Assembly: GCA_946480055.1 (NCBI GenBank)
Contig: CAMLID010000065.1
Span: 1 to 18,157, forward strand
Length of the DNA stretch: 18,157 nucleotides
Reading direction: 5' to 3'
Source: an uncultured Lysobacter sp.
Lineage (GTDB): Bacteria; Pseudomonadota; Gammaproteobacteria; Xanthomonadales; Xanthomonadaceae
Below are positions 1-7,340 of this stretch, in pieces. The position numbers and the translations under genes were made by a program. The first letter of the stretch is position 1. Each line of letters begins with the position of its first letter. Below the pieces are notes generated by a model. The model was not told the DNA's origin. It searched no databases and saw only the letters and a list, made by a program, of their open reading frames with translations.

Positions 1-103
1 CCGAACCGGTGATGTACCAGCGGTCGTCGAAATCCTGCGCGCTGGCCGCCTGGGCCAGACTCAGGCCACCCAGCAGGGCGGCGCAGAGGAGTTTCTTATT
101 CAT
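1..103 (-). CDS. N-terminus of an exported, probably OmpA-family outer membrane protein (partial)
   Basis: Only the first 34 codons lie in the window; the gene continues past the left edge. The start ATG is at 103-101, with a perfect AAGGAG at 118-113 and a 9-nt spacer. The peptide begins MNKKLLCAALLGGLSLAQAA and then has SAQ before DFDDRW, which is a classic Sec signal peptide: a lysine pair, a hydrophobic core and an AXA-like cleavage site near residue 22. The mature start, DFDDRWYITGS, resembles the first strand of OmpA-type beta-barrel proteins of Xanthomonadaceae. The family call is inference from this short stretch. Secretion is well supported; any other envelope protein remains possible. 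Confidence 0.6.
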   Translation of the reverse strand, partial: MNKKLLCAALLGGLSLAQAASAQDFDDRWYITGS

Positions 104-288
104 TTGTTATAGCTCCTTGGTTCAGAAAAATTTGGAAACCGCGTCTGTGAGGTTCCTACCGTTCAGGACGGCCGCCTTCCGACGCCATCCTGCGCAGGGT
201 AGGTTTGCCTATGTGAAAGCCATGTTAACAGGCATCTAACATTCGCGGCCGCATCCGTGGTAAACGCCGGCGCCGCCGCGACCGTGAA

Positions 289-1737
289 TCAGGGCCGCAA
301 CAGGGCCAGGAAACGGGTGATCGGCAGCACGTCCAGCCGCAGCGGGGCCGCAGCGAGGGCGAGCAGTGTATCGACCTGGGCCGGCGCCAACCGGGCACGG
401 ATCGCAGCTTCGAATTTGGCCATCAGCAAGGGCCCGCCCTCGGCGCGGCGTTTGCGGTGGCCGACCGGGTAGTCGACGGACACGTTCTGGGTGGCGCTGC
501 CGTCGCGGAAGAACACCTGCACCGAATTGCCGATGTAGCGCTTGTCGGGGTCGTAGTAGTCGCGGCTGAACGGCGGGTGCTCGGCGACGCGCATTTTCTC
601 GCGCAGGGCGTCGATACGGGGATCGGCGGCGACCGCGTCGGTGTAGTCGTCGGCGGTCAGACGGCCGAAGATCAGCGGCACCGCGACCATGTACTGCAGG
701 CAGTGGTCGCGATCGGCGTAGTTGGCCAGCGGGCCGGTCTTGTCGATGATGCGCGCCCCGGCTTCCTGGGTACGCAGTTCGACGCGCTCGATGTCGTCGA
801 GGCGGTCCTTGACCTGCGCGTGCAGCCGCATCGCGCATTCGACCGCGGTCTGGGCATGGAACTCGGCCGGGTAGCTGATCTTGAACAGCACGTTCTCCAT
901 CACGTAGCTGCCGAACGGACGCTCGAACTCGAACGGCCGGCCGCCGAAGGCGACGTCGTAGAAGCCCCAGGTCGGCGCCGACAGCGCGCTCGGGTAGCCG
1001 GGCTCGCCGCGGACCGCGTTGAGGGCGTGGGTGACGGCGCGACGGCAGGCGTCGCCGGCGGCCCAGCTCTTGCGCGGGCCGGTGTTGGGCGCGTGGCGGT
1101 AGGCGCGCAGGCTGCCGTTGTCGACCCAGGCCTGCGACACGGCGTCGGTGATCGCGTCCTTGTCGCCGCCGAGCATGGCGGTGGCGACCGCGGCCGAGGC
1201 CAGACGCACCAGGATCACGTGGTCGAGACCGACCCGGTTGAAGGCGTTCTTGAGCGCGTAGCAACCCTGGATTTCGTGGGCCTTGATCGCGTAGCCGAGC
1301 ACCTCGCGCAGGCTCAGGGCCTGGCCGCCTGCAGCTTCGGCGCGACGGCCGAGGTAGTCGGCGACGGCGAGGATCGCGCCGAGGTTGTCGGACGGGTGGC
1401 TCCATTCGGCCGCGAGCCAGGTGTCGTTGAAGTCGAGCCAGCGGATCTGCACGCCGATGTTGTAGGCGGCCTGGACCGGGTCGAGTTCGTAGGCGGTGAA
1501 CGGCACGCGCGCGCCGCCGTGCAGGTCCGCGCCCGGCACCAGCGGGCCGAGGTGGCGGACGCAGGCCGGGTGATCCATCGCCAGCGCCGCGCAGGCCAGC
1601 GAATCCAGCAGCATGGTGCGGGCGGTGTCGTAGGCCTCCTGCGATGCGATCCGGTAGTCGGCGACGTAATCGGCGATGGCGCGCATCGGCGGGTCGGGCT
1701 GGGGACGGACGGCGGAGCGGATATCGGCGTGGCTCAT
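289..1737 (-). CDS. prpD: 2-methylcitrate dehydratase PrpD (MmgE/PrpD family)
   Basis: PrpD dehydrates 2-methylcitrate in the methylcitrate cycle, which oxidises propionyl-CoA to pyruvate and succinate in the cytoplasm. The product is 482 residues, against about 483 for E. coli PrpD, and recalled E. coli sequence can be followed along nearly its whole length. Hallmark blocks are RWLDFNDTW (99-107), HEIQG (154-158), YRHAPNTGPRKSWAAGDA (213-230) and GSYVMENVLFKIS (276-288). I chose the ATG at 1737 because it gives the family length and the N-terminus MSHADIR; the frame stays open upstream to 1866 but that part does not resemble the family. No good Shine-Dalgarno precedes either start. The gene is alone: it is divergent from the dioxygenase gene at 1896 and about 15 kb from prpC, although all prp genes here are on the minus strand. 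Identity is very secure. Confidence 0.95.
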   Translation of the reverse strand: MSHADIRSAVRPQPDPPMRAIADYVADYRIASQEAYDTARTMLLDSLACAALAMDHPACVRHLGPLVPGADLHGGARVPFTAYELDPVQAAYNIGVQIRWLDFNDTWLAAEWSHPSDNLGAILAVADYLGRRAEAAGGQALSLREVLGYAIKAHEIQGCYALKNAFNRVGLDHVILVRLASAAVATAMLGGDKDAITDAVSQAWVDNGSLRAYRHAPNTGPRKSWAAGDACRRAVTHALNAVRGEPGYPSALSAPTWGFYDVAFGGRPFEFERPFGSYVMENVLFKISYPAEFHAQTAVECAMRLHAQVKDRLDDIERVELRTQEAGARIIDKTGPLANYADRDHCLQYMVAVPLIFGRLTADDYTDAVAADPRIDALREKMRVAEHPPFSRDYYDPDKRYIGNSVQVFFRDGSATQNVSVDYPVGHRKRRAEGGPLLMAKFEAAIRARLAPAQVDTLLALAAAPLRLDVLPITRFLALLRP

Positions 1738-1801
1738 GCAGGCGTGGCCCGGTGCGGACGGCGGATCCGCAGTCTGCGGCTGCGCGTGTGGGTCCGGCGC
1801 G

Positions 1802-1821
1802 AACGCCGCCTGGCCGGCGTT
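1802..1821. promoter_or_regulatory. Inverted repeat in the prpD/ygiD divergent intergenic region
   Basis: AACGCCG (1802-1808) and CGGCGTT (1815-1821) form a perfect 7-bp inverted repeat around CCTGGC, between the divergent starts of prpD (1737) and the dioxygenase gene (1896). It could be an operator serving one or both genes. No consensus promoter is evident in the gap and GC-rich DNA yields such repeats by chance, so this is weak. Confidence 0.25.
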
Positions 1822-1895
1822 TGCCCACACGGGCGGAACGCAGCGAGCGATGACCGGCGCTGGCAAAAGGCCGCGGCCGGGATCACCCTTTCGGT

Positions 1896-2687
1896 ATGGA
1901 TATCCCTACCCGCCTGCCCACCCTGTTCCTGTCCCACGGCTCGCCGATGCTGGCGGTCGAGGATTCCGCCGCCGGCCGCTTCCTCGACGTGCTGGGCGCG
2001 CAACTGCCGTGGCCGAAGGCGATCGTGGTCGCGTCGGCGCATTTCATGACCGACCGGCCGATGCTGGGCGGCCACGCGAGCCCGCACACGGTGCACGACT
2101 TCGGCGGTTTTCCGGCGCCGCTGTACCAGATCCGGTACCCGGCCCCAGGCGATCCGGCGTTGGCCGAAACGATCCGCGCGCGCCTGGACGAGGCCGGCCT
2201 GAAGCCGAAGGTGCGCGAGGCGCACGGGCTGGATCACGGCGTGTGGGTGCCGTTGCGGCGCATGTATCCGCAGGCCGACATTCCGGTGGTGCCGCTGTCG
2301 GTGATGCCGCACGGCACGGCCGCGCAGCACTACGCGCTGGGTCGCGCGCTCGCGCCGTTGCGCGAGGAAGGCGTGCTGGTGATCGGCTCGGGCGGTTTCG
2401 TGCACAACCTCGGCGATCTCGACTGGCAGCAGCGCGACGCCCCGCTGGCGCCGTGGGCGCGCGAGTTCGGCGATTGGATGCATGAACGCCTGGACTCGCA
2501 CGACCACGCTGCACTGATGGACTGGCAGGCGCAGGCGCCGCATGCGCGGCATGCGCACCCCACCGTCGAGCATCTGATGCCGCTGTTCGTGGCCTTGGGC
2601 GCGGCCGGCACGCAGCCGTCGGTACGCACGATCCATCGTTCGCACGAGATGGGTTCGCTGGCGCTGGATGCGTTCGCGTTCGATTGA
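1896..2687 (+). CDS. ygiD: Class III extradiol ring-cleavage dioxygenase, YgiD/LigB type (4,5-DOPA dioxygenase-like)
   Basis: The 263-residue protein matches the YgiD/DODA family of metal-dependent enzymes that open catechol rings; E. coli YgiD and plant DODA act on L-DOPA. The N-terminal LFLSHGSPMLA motif with His14 and the VVASAHF motif with His49 hold the expected metal-binding histidines. HGLDHGVWVPL with His114, GSGGFVHNLG with His170 and the HPTVEH segment (221-226) supply other conserved active-site histidines. Length is typical. The ATG at 1896 lacks a strong Shine-Dalgarno, but the family N-terminus begins right there. The gene stands alone, divergent from prpD and followed by repeat DNA. 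The natural substrate cannot be deduced; an aromatic catechol is the family expectation. Confidence 0.9.
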   Translation: MDIPTRLPTLFLSHGSPMLAVEDSAAGRFLDVLGAQLPWPKAIVVASAHFMTDRPMLGGHASPHTVHDFGGFPAPLYQIRYPAPGDPALAETIRARLDEAGLKPKVREAHGLDHGVWVPLRRMYPQADIPVVPLSVMPHGTAAQHYALGRALAPLREEGVLVIGSGGFVHNLGDLDWQQRDAPLAPWAREFGDWMHERLDSHDHAALMDWQAQAPHARHAHPTVEHLMPLFVALGAAGTQPSVRTIHRSHEMGSLALDAFAFD

Positions 2688-2701
2688 GGGCGGCTCGTAC
2701 T

Positions 2702-2980
2702 GGGGTAGGAGCGGCGTAAGCCGCGACCGAGCTGCGCGGGCGGTGCGAGTTCCGTTAGGCGCGCCATCGACGAATCGTCATGAAGTCGGGCGGCGAGAGC
2801 GATCGCGACTGACGTCGCTCCCACAGGGAGCGGTCGCGGCTTACGCCGCTCCTACCCCAAAGCAATGCGGCGCGACGGTCGCGCTTCGGCCTTCTGTGGG
2901 AGCGGCGTAAGCCGCGATGGCGCGCCAGCGGAGCCTGCATCGCGCGTGCGGCCCGATCGCGGCTGACGCCGCTCCCCCAG
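2702..2980. repeat. Cluster of five 26-bp intergenic palindromic repeats (REP-like)
   Basis: The 387-bp gap between the dioxygenase and LysR genes holds no gene. It contains five copies of a short repeat with the core GGAGCGGCGTAAGCCGCGA. Copies lie at 2702-2727 (plus), 2801-2826 (minus, diverged), 2833-2858 (minus), 2895-2917 (plus) and 2955-2980 (minus, diverged). Copies one and three are exact reverse complements over 26 bp. Each core can fold on itself (GCGGC/GCCGC), and opposite copies can pair into long stems. Both flanking genes end here, so the cluster sits between convergent 3' ends, typical for REP elements. Two more copies occur at 15747-15772 and 15802-15828. Confidence 0.85.
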
Positions 2981-3074
2981 AAATCAAACGCAGCTCGTAG
3001 GGGGCGGTGACAACCGCACCGGCGCACAGGATCGGGACGGCGCGATGGTGCGGTTCGCGTCCGCTCACCACACC

Positions 3075-4001
3075 CTACGGCACCGACAGTTCGTACTGCT
3101 CCCACGGCGGATGCTCGCCGAAGCGTTCGGCGAGGAAGTCGCTGAACGCGCGCACCCGCGGCGGGATCAACCGCCGCTGCGGCATCACCGCGTAGATGCC
3201 GGATTCGGCGACGCCGTAGTCGGGCATCACCGGCACCAGCCGTTTCGCGCGCAGGTCTTCGTTGACGTGCCAGGTCGAATGCACGGCGATGCCCAGGCCG
3301 GCGACCGCGGCATCGCGCAGCAGTTCGCCCAGGTTGCTTTCGAACCGCCCCGACACCCGCACCGCGATCTCGCGGCCGGCGCGGTCGTGCAAACGCCACA
3401 GGTCCTGGCGGCCCTGGCTGCCGACCAGCATCAGGCACTCGTGCCGGGCCAGCTCCTCGGGCGAGTTGGGCATGCCGTGGCGGCGCACGTACTCGGGCGA
3501 GGCGCAGATCACGCGCCGGTTCGGCGCCAGCTTGCGCGCGACCAGGCTCGAGTCCTCGAGCGCGCCGATCCGGATCGCCATATCGAAGCCGGAACTGACC
3601 AGATCCAGCAATTGGTCGTTGAGGTTGACGCTGACCTTGACCCGCGGATACCGGGCCAGGAACTCCGGCAGCAGCGGCGACAGGTACTGGCGCCCGAACG
3701 AGGCCGAGGCGGTCAGGCGCAGGGTGCCGGCGACCTCGGTCGCAGCCTGGCGCAGGCCCCCGGTCAGGGCTTCCAAGTCCTCGACCAGGGCCCGGCCCTG
3801 CTCGGCCAAAGCGGCGCCCTCGGGGGTGGCGTGGAGCTGGCGCGTGGTCCGGTGCAGCAGGCGCACGCCCAGGTCGCGTTCCAGCCGCTTCAGGCGCTGG
3901 CTGGCGACCGCGACCGACAGGTCCAGGCTGCGCGCGGCCGCGCTGATCGAGCCCAGATCGAGCACGCGCAGGAACAGGGCAAGGTCGCCGACTCGGTCCA
4001 T
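3075..4001 (-). CDS. LysR-type transcriptional regulator
   Basis: The 308-residue protein has the LysR layout: an N-terminal winged helix-turn-helix (about 1-60, with GSISAAARSLDLSVAVASQRLKRLE as the core and LLHRTTRQLHATPEG as the wing), a linker helix, and a periplasmic-binding-protein-like effector domain from about residue 90. In that domain RLTASASFGRQYLSPLLPEF and GFDMAIRIGALEDSSLVARKL are typical of the large LysR subgroup that controls oxidoreductase and efflux genes. The ATG at 4001 is transcribed away from the MFS exporter gene, with about 100 bp between the starts. Divergent arrangement with the target operon is the LysR norm, so I infer that it controls the exporter-oxidoreductase genes at 4103-9041. 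The inducer is unknown. Confidence 0.93.
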   Translation of the reverse strand: MDRVGDLALFLRVLDLGSISAAARSLDLSVAVASQRLKRLERDLGVRLLHRTTRQLHATPEGAALAEQGRALVEDLEALTGGLRQAATEVAGTLRLTASASFGRQYLSPLLPEFLARYPRVKVSVNLNDQLLDLVSSGFDMAIRIGALEDSSLVARKLAPNRRVICASPEYVRRHGMPNSPEELARHECLMLVGSQGRQDLWRLHDRAGREIAVRVSGRFESNLGELLRDAAVAGLGIAVHSTWHVNEDLRAKRLVPVMPDYGVAESGIYAVMPQRRLIPPRVRAFSDFLAERFGEHPPWEQYELSVP

Positions 4002-4009
4002 GGCCGTTT

Positions 4010-4032
4010 ATCAATTGTTTGTTGAAACTGAT
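4010..4032. promoter_or_regulatory. Candidate LysR-binding site in the divergent promoter region
   Basis: An interrupted dyad, ATCAATTG (4010-4017) and AAACTGAT (4025-4032), matches at 6 of 8 positions around a 7-bp centre. It is in the AT-rich stretch just upstream of the LysR start at 4001 and fits the loose T-N11-A dyad form of LysR sites. It would serve autoregulation and activation of the divergent exporter gene. This is inference from position and symmetry only. Confidence 0.35.
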
Positions 4033-4102
4033 TAGCCATCTTGGTGGTTTTTGCAGAAGATGCAAGCTTCCAGACTGCGCGCCTCCCCAGTGGATGCCCG
4101 AC

Positions 4103-5329
4103 ATGGAATCCCTCGCCCTCCCCGCCGCCAAGCAGCGCATGCCCGTGGCCCTGTACGCCCTCACCGCCGGCGCCTTCGGCATCGGCACCACCGAGTTCGT
4201 GATCATGGGCCTGCTGATGCAGGTCGCCGCCGACCTCAAGGTGACCATCGCCGCGGCCGGCCTGCTGATCTCCGGCTACGCCCTGGGCGTGTTCGTCGGC
4301 GCGCCGCTGCTGACCACCGCGACCCGGCGCCTGCCGCGCAAGACCGTGCTGGTCGCGCTGATGCTGATCTTCACCCTCGGCAACATCGCCTGCGCGATCG
4401 CGCCCAACTACACCGCTTTGATGATCGCGCGCGTGGTCACCTCGCTCGCCCACGGCACCTTCTTCGGCGTCGGCGCGGTGGTCGCGACCGGCCTGGTCTC
4501 GGAGGACCGCAAGGCCTCGGCGATCTCGATCATGTTCGTCGGCCTGACCGTGGCCACCCTGCTCGGCGTGCCCGCCGGCGCCTGGCTGGGCCTGCACCTG
4601 GGCTGGCGCGCGACGTTCTGGGCGGTGGCCGCGATCGGCGTGATCGCAACCGTCGTGATCGCCACGCTGGTGCCCAAGGACCAGGGCAGCCAGGAAAACG
4701 CCGCGCTGCGCGATGAGATCAAGGCCGTGACCCACCCGCAGGTGCTGCTGGGCCTGGCCATGACCGTGCTCGGCTTCGCCGGCGTGTTCACCGTGTTCAC
4801 CTACATCCAGCCGATCCTGACCCAGGTCACCGGTTTCGCCGAAAGCGCGGTGTCGCCGATCCTGCTGGTGTTCGGCGTCGGCCTGATCGCCGGCAACCTG
4901 CTCGGCGGCCGCCTCGCCGACCGCCGCCTGGCGCCGGCGCTGATCGGCACCCTGGTCGCGCTGGCCGTGGTCCTGGGCCTGATGAGCTTCGCCCTGCACA
5001 GCAAGGTCGCGGCGGTGATCTTCGTCGCCCTGCTCGGCATCGCCGCGTTCGCCACGGTCTCGCCGATCCAGCTGTGGGTACTGCAGAAAACCGACAGCGC
5101 CGGCCGCAACCTCGCCTCCAGCCTCAACATCGGCGCGTTCAACCTCGGCAACGCACTCGGCGCCTGGCTCGGCGGCGCGGTCATCAACGTCGGCCTCGGC
5201 CTGGGCGCGGTGACCTGGGTCGCGGCCCTGGTCACGGTGTCGGGCATCGTGCTGGCGGTGTGGGCGGCACGCCTGGATGCGCCGCACGAGCCGGTATTGA
5301 GCGACGCGGCGACCTGCCCGGCCGGCTGA
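4103..5329 (+). CDS. MFS transporter, AraJ-type drug/sugar efflux subfamily (DHA1)
   Basis: This inner-membrane proton-driven exporter has about 12 hydrophobic segments in 408 residues. The first helix region, ALYALTAGAFGIGTTEFVIMG, and the following LLISGYALGVFVGAPLL are signatures of the AraJ-like DHA1 branch, in which helix 1 carries GT(T/A)EF. The loop between helices 2 and 3 (TTATRRLPRKTVLVAL) and helix 5 (GLTVATLLGVPAGAWLG) fit motifs A and C of drug exporters. I chose the ATG at 4103 (MESLALPAAKQRMPVALYAL); an in-frame ATG at 4094 adds three residues and neither has a clear Shine-Dalgarno. It is the first gene of a five-gene run and is divergent from the LysR regulator. The substrate is unknown. 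Confidence 0.9.
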   Translation: MESLALPAAKQRMPVALYALTAGAFGIGTTEFVIMGLLMQVAADLKVTIAAAGLLISGYALGVFVGAPLLTTATRRLPRKTVLVALMLIFTLGNIACAIAPNYTALMIARVVTSLAHGTFFGVGAVVATGLVSEDRKASAISIMFVGLTVATLLGVPAGAWLGLHLGWRATFWAVAAIGVIATVVIATLVPKDQGSQENAALRDEIKAVTHPQVLLGLAMTVLGFAGVFTVFTYIQPILTQVTGFAESAVSPILLVFGVGLIAGNLLGGRLADRRLAPALIGTLVALAVVLGLMSFALHSKVAAVIFVALLGIAAFATVSPIQLWVLQKTDSAGRNLASSLNIGAFNLGNALGAWLGGAVINVGLGLGAVTWVAALVTVSGIVLAVWAARLDAPHEPVLSDAATCPAG

Positions 5330-5350
5330 GCCTTTCGACATTCCGGCGCG

Positions 5351-5364
5351 GCGCGACGTCGCGC
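5351..5364. promoter_or_regulatory. Perfect 14-bp palindrome in the exporter/reductase gap
   Basis: GCGCGACGTCGCGC is an exact palindrome in the 61-bp gap between the MFS stop and the aldo/keto reductase start, 14 bp before the Shine-Dalgarno of the reductase gene. It might be a secondary operator or a processing hairpin. Perfect palindromes of GC-rich dinucleotides also arise by chance, so support is weak. Confidence 0.25.
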
Positions 5365-5390
5365 GCTTACTTCATTCAAGGAGTACCACC

Positions 5391-6422
5391 ATGGACACCC
5401 GCTTTCTCGGCAATTCCGGCTTCAAGGTTCCGGTACTGGGCTTCGGCGCCGGCACCTTCGGCGGCAAGGGCCCGCTGTTCAGCGCCTGGGGCAACACCGA
5501 CGTCGCCGAAGCCAAGCGTCTGATCGACATCTGCCTCGACGCCGGCGTGAACCTGTTCGACACCGCCGACGTGTATTCCGACGGCGCCTCCGAATCCATC
5601 CTCGGCGCCGCGCTGCAGGGCCGCCGCGACCGCGCCATCATTTCGACCAAGCTCAGCCTGCGCGCCGGCGACGGCCCCAACGACGTCGGCGCCTCGCGCC
5701 ACCACCTCATTCGCGGCGTCGACCGCGCCCTGCAGCGTCTGGGCACCGATTACATCGACGTGCTGCAGTTGCACCACTTCGATGCGCAGACCCCGGTCGA
5801 GCAGGTCATGTCCACGCTCGACGACCTGGTCCGCGCCGGCAAGCTGCGCTACCTGGGCGTGTCCAACTACTCCGGCTGGCAGCTGATGAAGTCGCAGGCG
5901 GCCGCCGACCGTTACGGCTATTCGCGCTTCGTCGCCAACCAGACCTACTACTCGCTGGTCGGCCGCGACTACGAATGGGAGCTGATGCCGCTGGCCCAGG
6001 ACCAAGGCGTGGGCGCGGTGGTCTGGAGCCCGTTGGGCTGGGGCCGCCTGACCGGCAAGATCCGTCGCGGCCAGCCGCTGCCCGAGGGCAGCCGCCTGCA
6101 CGACACCGCCGGCTTCGCCCCGCCGGTCGACGAGGAGCGGCTGTACCGCATCGTCGACGCGCTCGACGCGGTCGCCGCCGACACCGGCAAGACGATTCCG
6201 CAGATCGCCCTGAACTGGCTGCTGCAGCGCCCGACCGTGTCCAGCGTGCTGATCGGTGCGCGCAACGAGGAACAGCTGCGCCAGAACCTGGGCGCGGTCG
6301 GCTGGAGCCTCAGCGCCGAACAAGTCGCCTTGCTCGACCAGGCCAGCCGCGTCACGCCGCCTTATCCCTACTACCCGTATTGGAACGGCATGTTCGCCGA
6401 GCGCACGCCCGCGCCGGTCTGA
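5391..6422 (+). CDS. Aldo/keto reductase
   Basis: The 343-residue protein is an NADPH-dependent aldo/keto reductase of the YdhF/Tas/potassium-channel-beta-like branch, expected to reduce aldehydes or ketones in the cytoplasm. The tetrad is complete: Asp57 (NLFDTAD), Tyr62 (VYSDGASE), Lys87 (IISTKLSL) and His128 (LQLHHFD). LGVSNYSGWQL (155-165) and NQTYYSLVGRD are the usual substrate and cofactor segments, and SVLIGARNEEQL near the C-terminus binds the cofactor phosphate. The start is fixed by AAGGAG at 5378-5383, seven bases before ATG. It lies 61 bp after the exporter and 56 bp before the SDR gene on the same strand, so an operon is likely. The physiological substrate is unknown. Confidence 0.93.
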   Translation: MDTRFLGNSGFKVPVLGFGAGTFGGKGPLFSAWGNTDVAEAKRLIDICLDAGVNLFDTADVYSDGASESILGAALQGRRDRAIISTKLSLRAGDGPNDVGASRHHLIRGVDRALQRLGTDYIDVLQLHHFDAQTPVEQVMSTLDDLVRAGKLRYLGVSNYSGWQLMKSQAAADRYGYSRFVANQTYYSLVGRDYEWELMPLAQDQGVGAVVWSPLGWGRLTGKIRRGQPLPEGSRLHDTAGFAPPVDEERLYRIVDALDAVAADTGKTIPQIALNWLLQRPTVSSVLIGARNEEQLRQNLGAVGWSLSAEQVALLDQASRVTPPYPYYPYWNGMFAERTPAPV

Positions 6423-6478
6423 CCCTCGCTGGACCGAATCGACCGCTCCCGCCCCTCTCACGCATCGCGAGTACCGAC

Positions 6479-7273
6479 ATGACCGCTACCCTTTCCGGCG
6501 CCACCGCCGTCGTCACCGGCTCCACCGCGGGCATCGGCTACGCCATCGCCGAAGAACTCGCGCGCGCCGGCGCCGCCGTCGTCGTCAACGGCCGCAGCCA
6601 GGCCCGCGTCGACGCCGCGCTGGCCGCGCTGCGTGCCGCCCTGCCCGACGCGCAGTTGCGCGGCGTCGCCGCCGATCTGGCCAGCGCGCAGGGCGCCGCC
6701 GAATTCATCGCCGCGGTGCCGCAGACCGACATCCTGATCAACAACCTCGGCATCTTCATTCCCACCGACTTCGCCGACATCGGCGACGAGGAATGGCAGC
6801 GCCTGTGGGACGCCAACGTGATGAGCGGCGTGCGCCTGTCGCGGCATTACTTCGGCGGCATGCTCCAGCGCAATCGTGGCCGGGTGGTGTTCCTGTCCAG
6901 CGAATCGGGCCTGCAGATTCCGGCCGAGATGATCCACTACGGCGTGACCAAGGCCGCGCAGATCGCGCTGGCGCGCGGCATGGCCCAGCTGACCACCGGC
7001 ACCGAGGTGACGGTGAACTCGGTGCTGGCCGGGCCGACCCGTTCGGAAGGCGTCGGCGTGTTCGTCGAACAGTTGGCGCAGCAACAGGGCGTCAGCGCGG
7101 CCGAGTTCGAAAAGCAGTTCTTCGACACCGCGCGCCCGACCTCGCTGCTGCGCCGCTTCGCCGAGCCGGCCGAGATCGCGCGCGTGGTCGCTTTCGTCGC
7201 CAGCCCCGCGGCCTCGGTCGTCAACGGCTCGGCGATACGCGCCGAGGGCGGCCTGGTGCTGTCCGCGTTCTGA
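6479..7273 (+). CDS. SDR-family NAD(P)-dependent oxidoreductase
   Basis: The 264-residue protein is a classical short-chain dehydrogenase/reductase. TGSTAGIG (13-20) is the Rossmann dinucleotide motif, NNLG (88-91) replaces the usual NNAG, and the catalytic residues are Asn113, Ser141 in FLSSESG, Tyr154 and Lys158 in YGVTK. NGRS after strand 2 suggests NADPH preference. SVLAGPTRSEGV is the usual post-active-site PG segment, with AGPT in place of PGPT. The ATG at 6479 follows GAGTACCGAC, similar in layout to the upstream reductase's ribosome site but weaker. The gene sits inside the LysR-controlled run, and the TGA stop is part of a 15-bp direct duplication. Substrate not deducible. Confidence 0.93.
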   Translation: MTATLSGATAVVTGSTAGIGYAIAEELARAGAAVVVNGRSQARVDAALAALRAALPDAQLRGVAADLASAQGAAEFIAAVPQTDILINNLGIFIPTDFADIGDEEWQRLWDANVMSGVRLSRHYFGGMLQRNRGRVVFLSSESGLQIPAEMIHYGVTKAAQIALARGMAQLTTGTEVTVNSVLAGPTRSEGVGVFVEQLAQQQGVSAAEFEKQFFDTARPTSLLRRFAEPAEIARVVAFVASPAASVVNGSAIRAEGGLVLSAF

Positions 7274-7300
7274 TCCGTATCCGTCTGATCCGTATCCGTC
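7271..7300. repeat. 15-bp perfect tandem duplication at the SDR stop codon
   Basis: TGATCCGTATCCGTC occurs twice back to back, at 7271-7285 and 7286-7300. The first TGA is the stop codon of the SDR gene. This looks like a recent slippage or short duplication in the operon spacer; no function is implied. Confidence 0.9.
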
Positions 7301-7340
7301 GCTCGCCTCACACAACGTCCTACGTTCCCGGAGCCGCACC

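Noticed and set aside
1738..1866. N-terminal extension of prpD up to 1866
   Set aside because: The extra 43 residues do not resemble PrpD and make the protein longer than the family. The ATG at 1737 gives the expected length.
457..2049. Long plus-strand ORF antisense to prpD
   Set aside because: It is a compositional shadow in GC-rich DNA. prpD on the other strand matches its family over the full length, and this frame has no recognisable motifs.
2702..2980. Possible CRISPR array
   Set aside because: Repeats alternate in orientation, the spacing is irregular (6 to about 75 bp), and there are no cas genes; they are REP-like.
2755..5341. Long minus-strand ORFs over the LysR/MFS genes and the repeat cluster
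   Set aside because: They run through the repeats, the LysR gene in another frame and antisense to the exporter, and are Arg/Gly/Ala-biased without domains. LysR and MFS are clear in their own frames.
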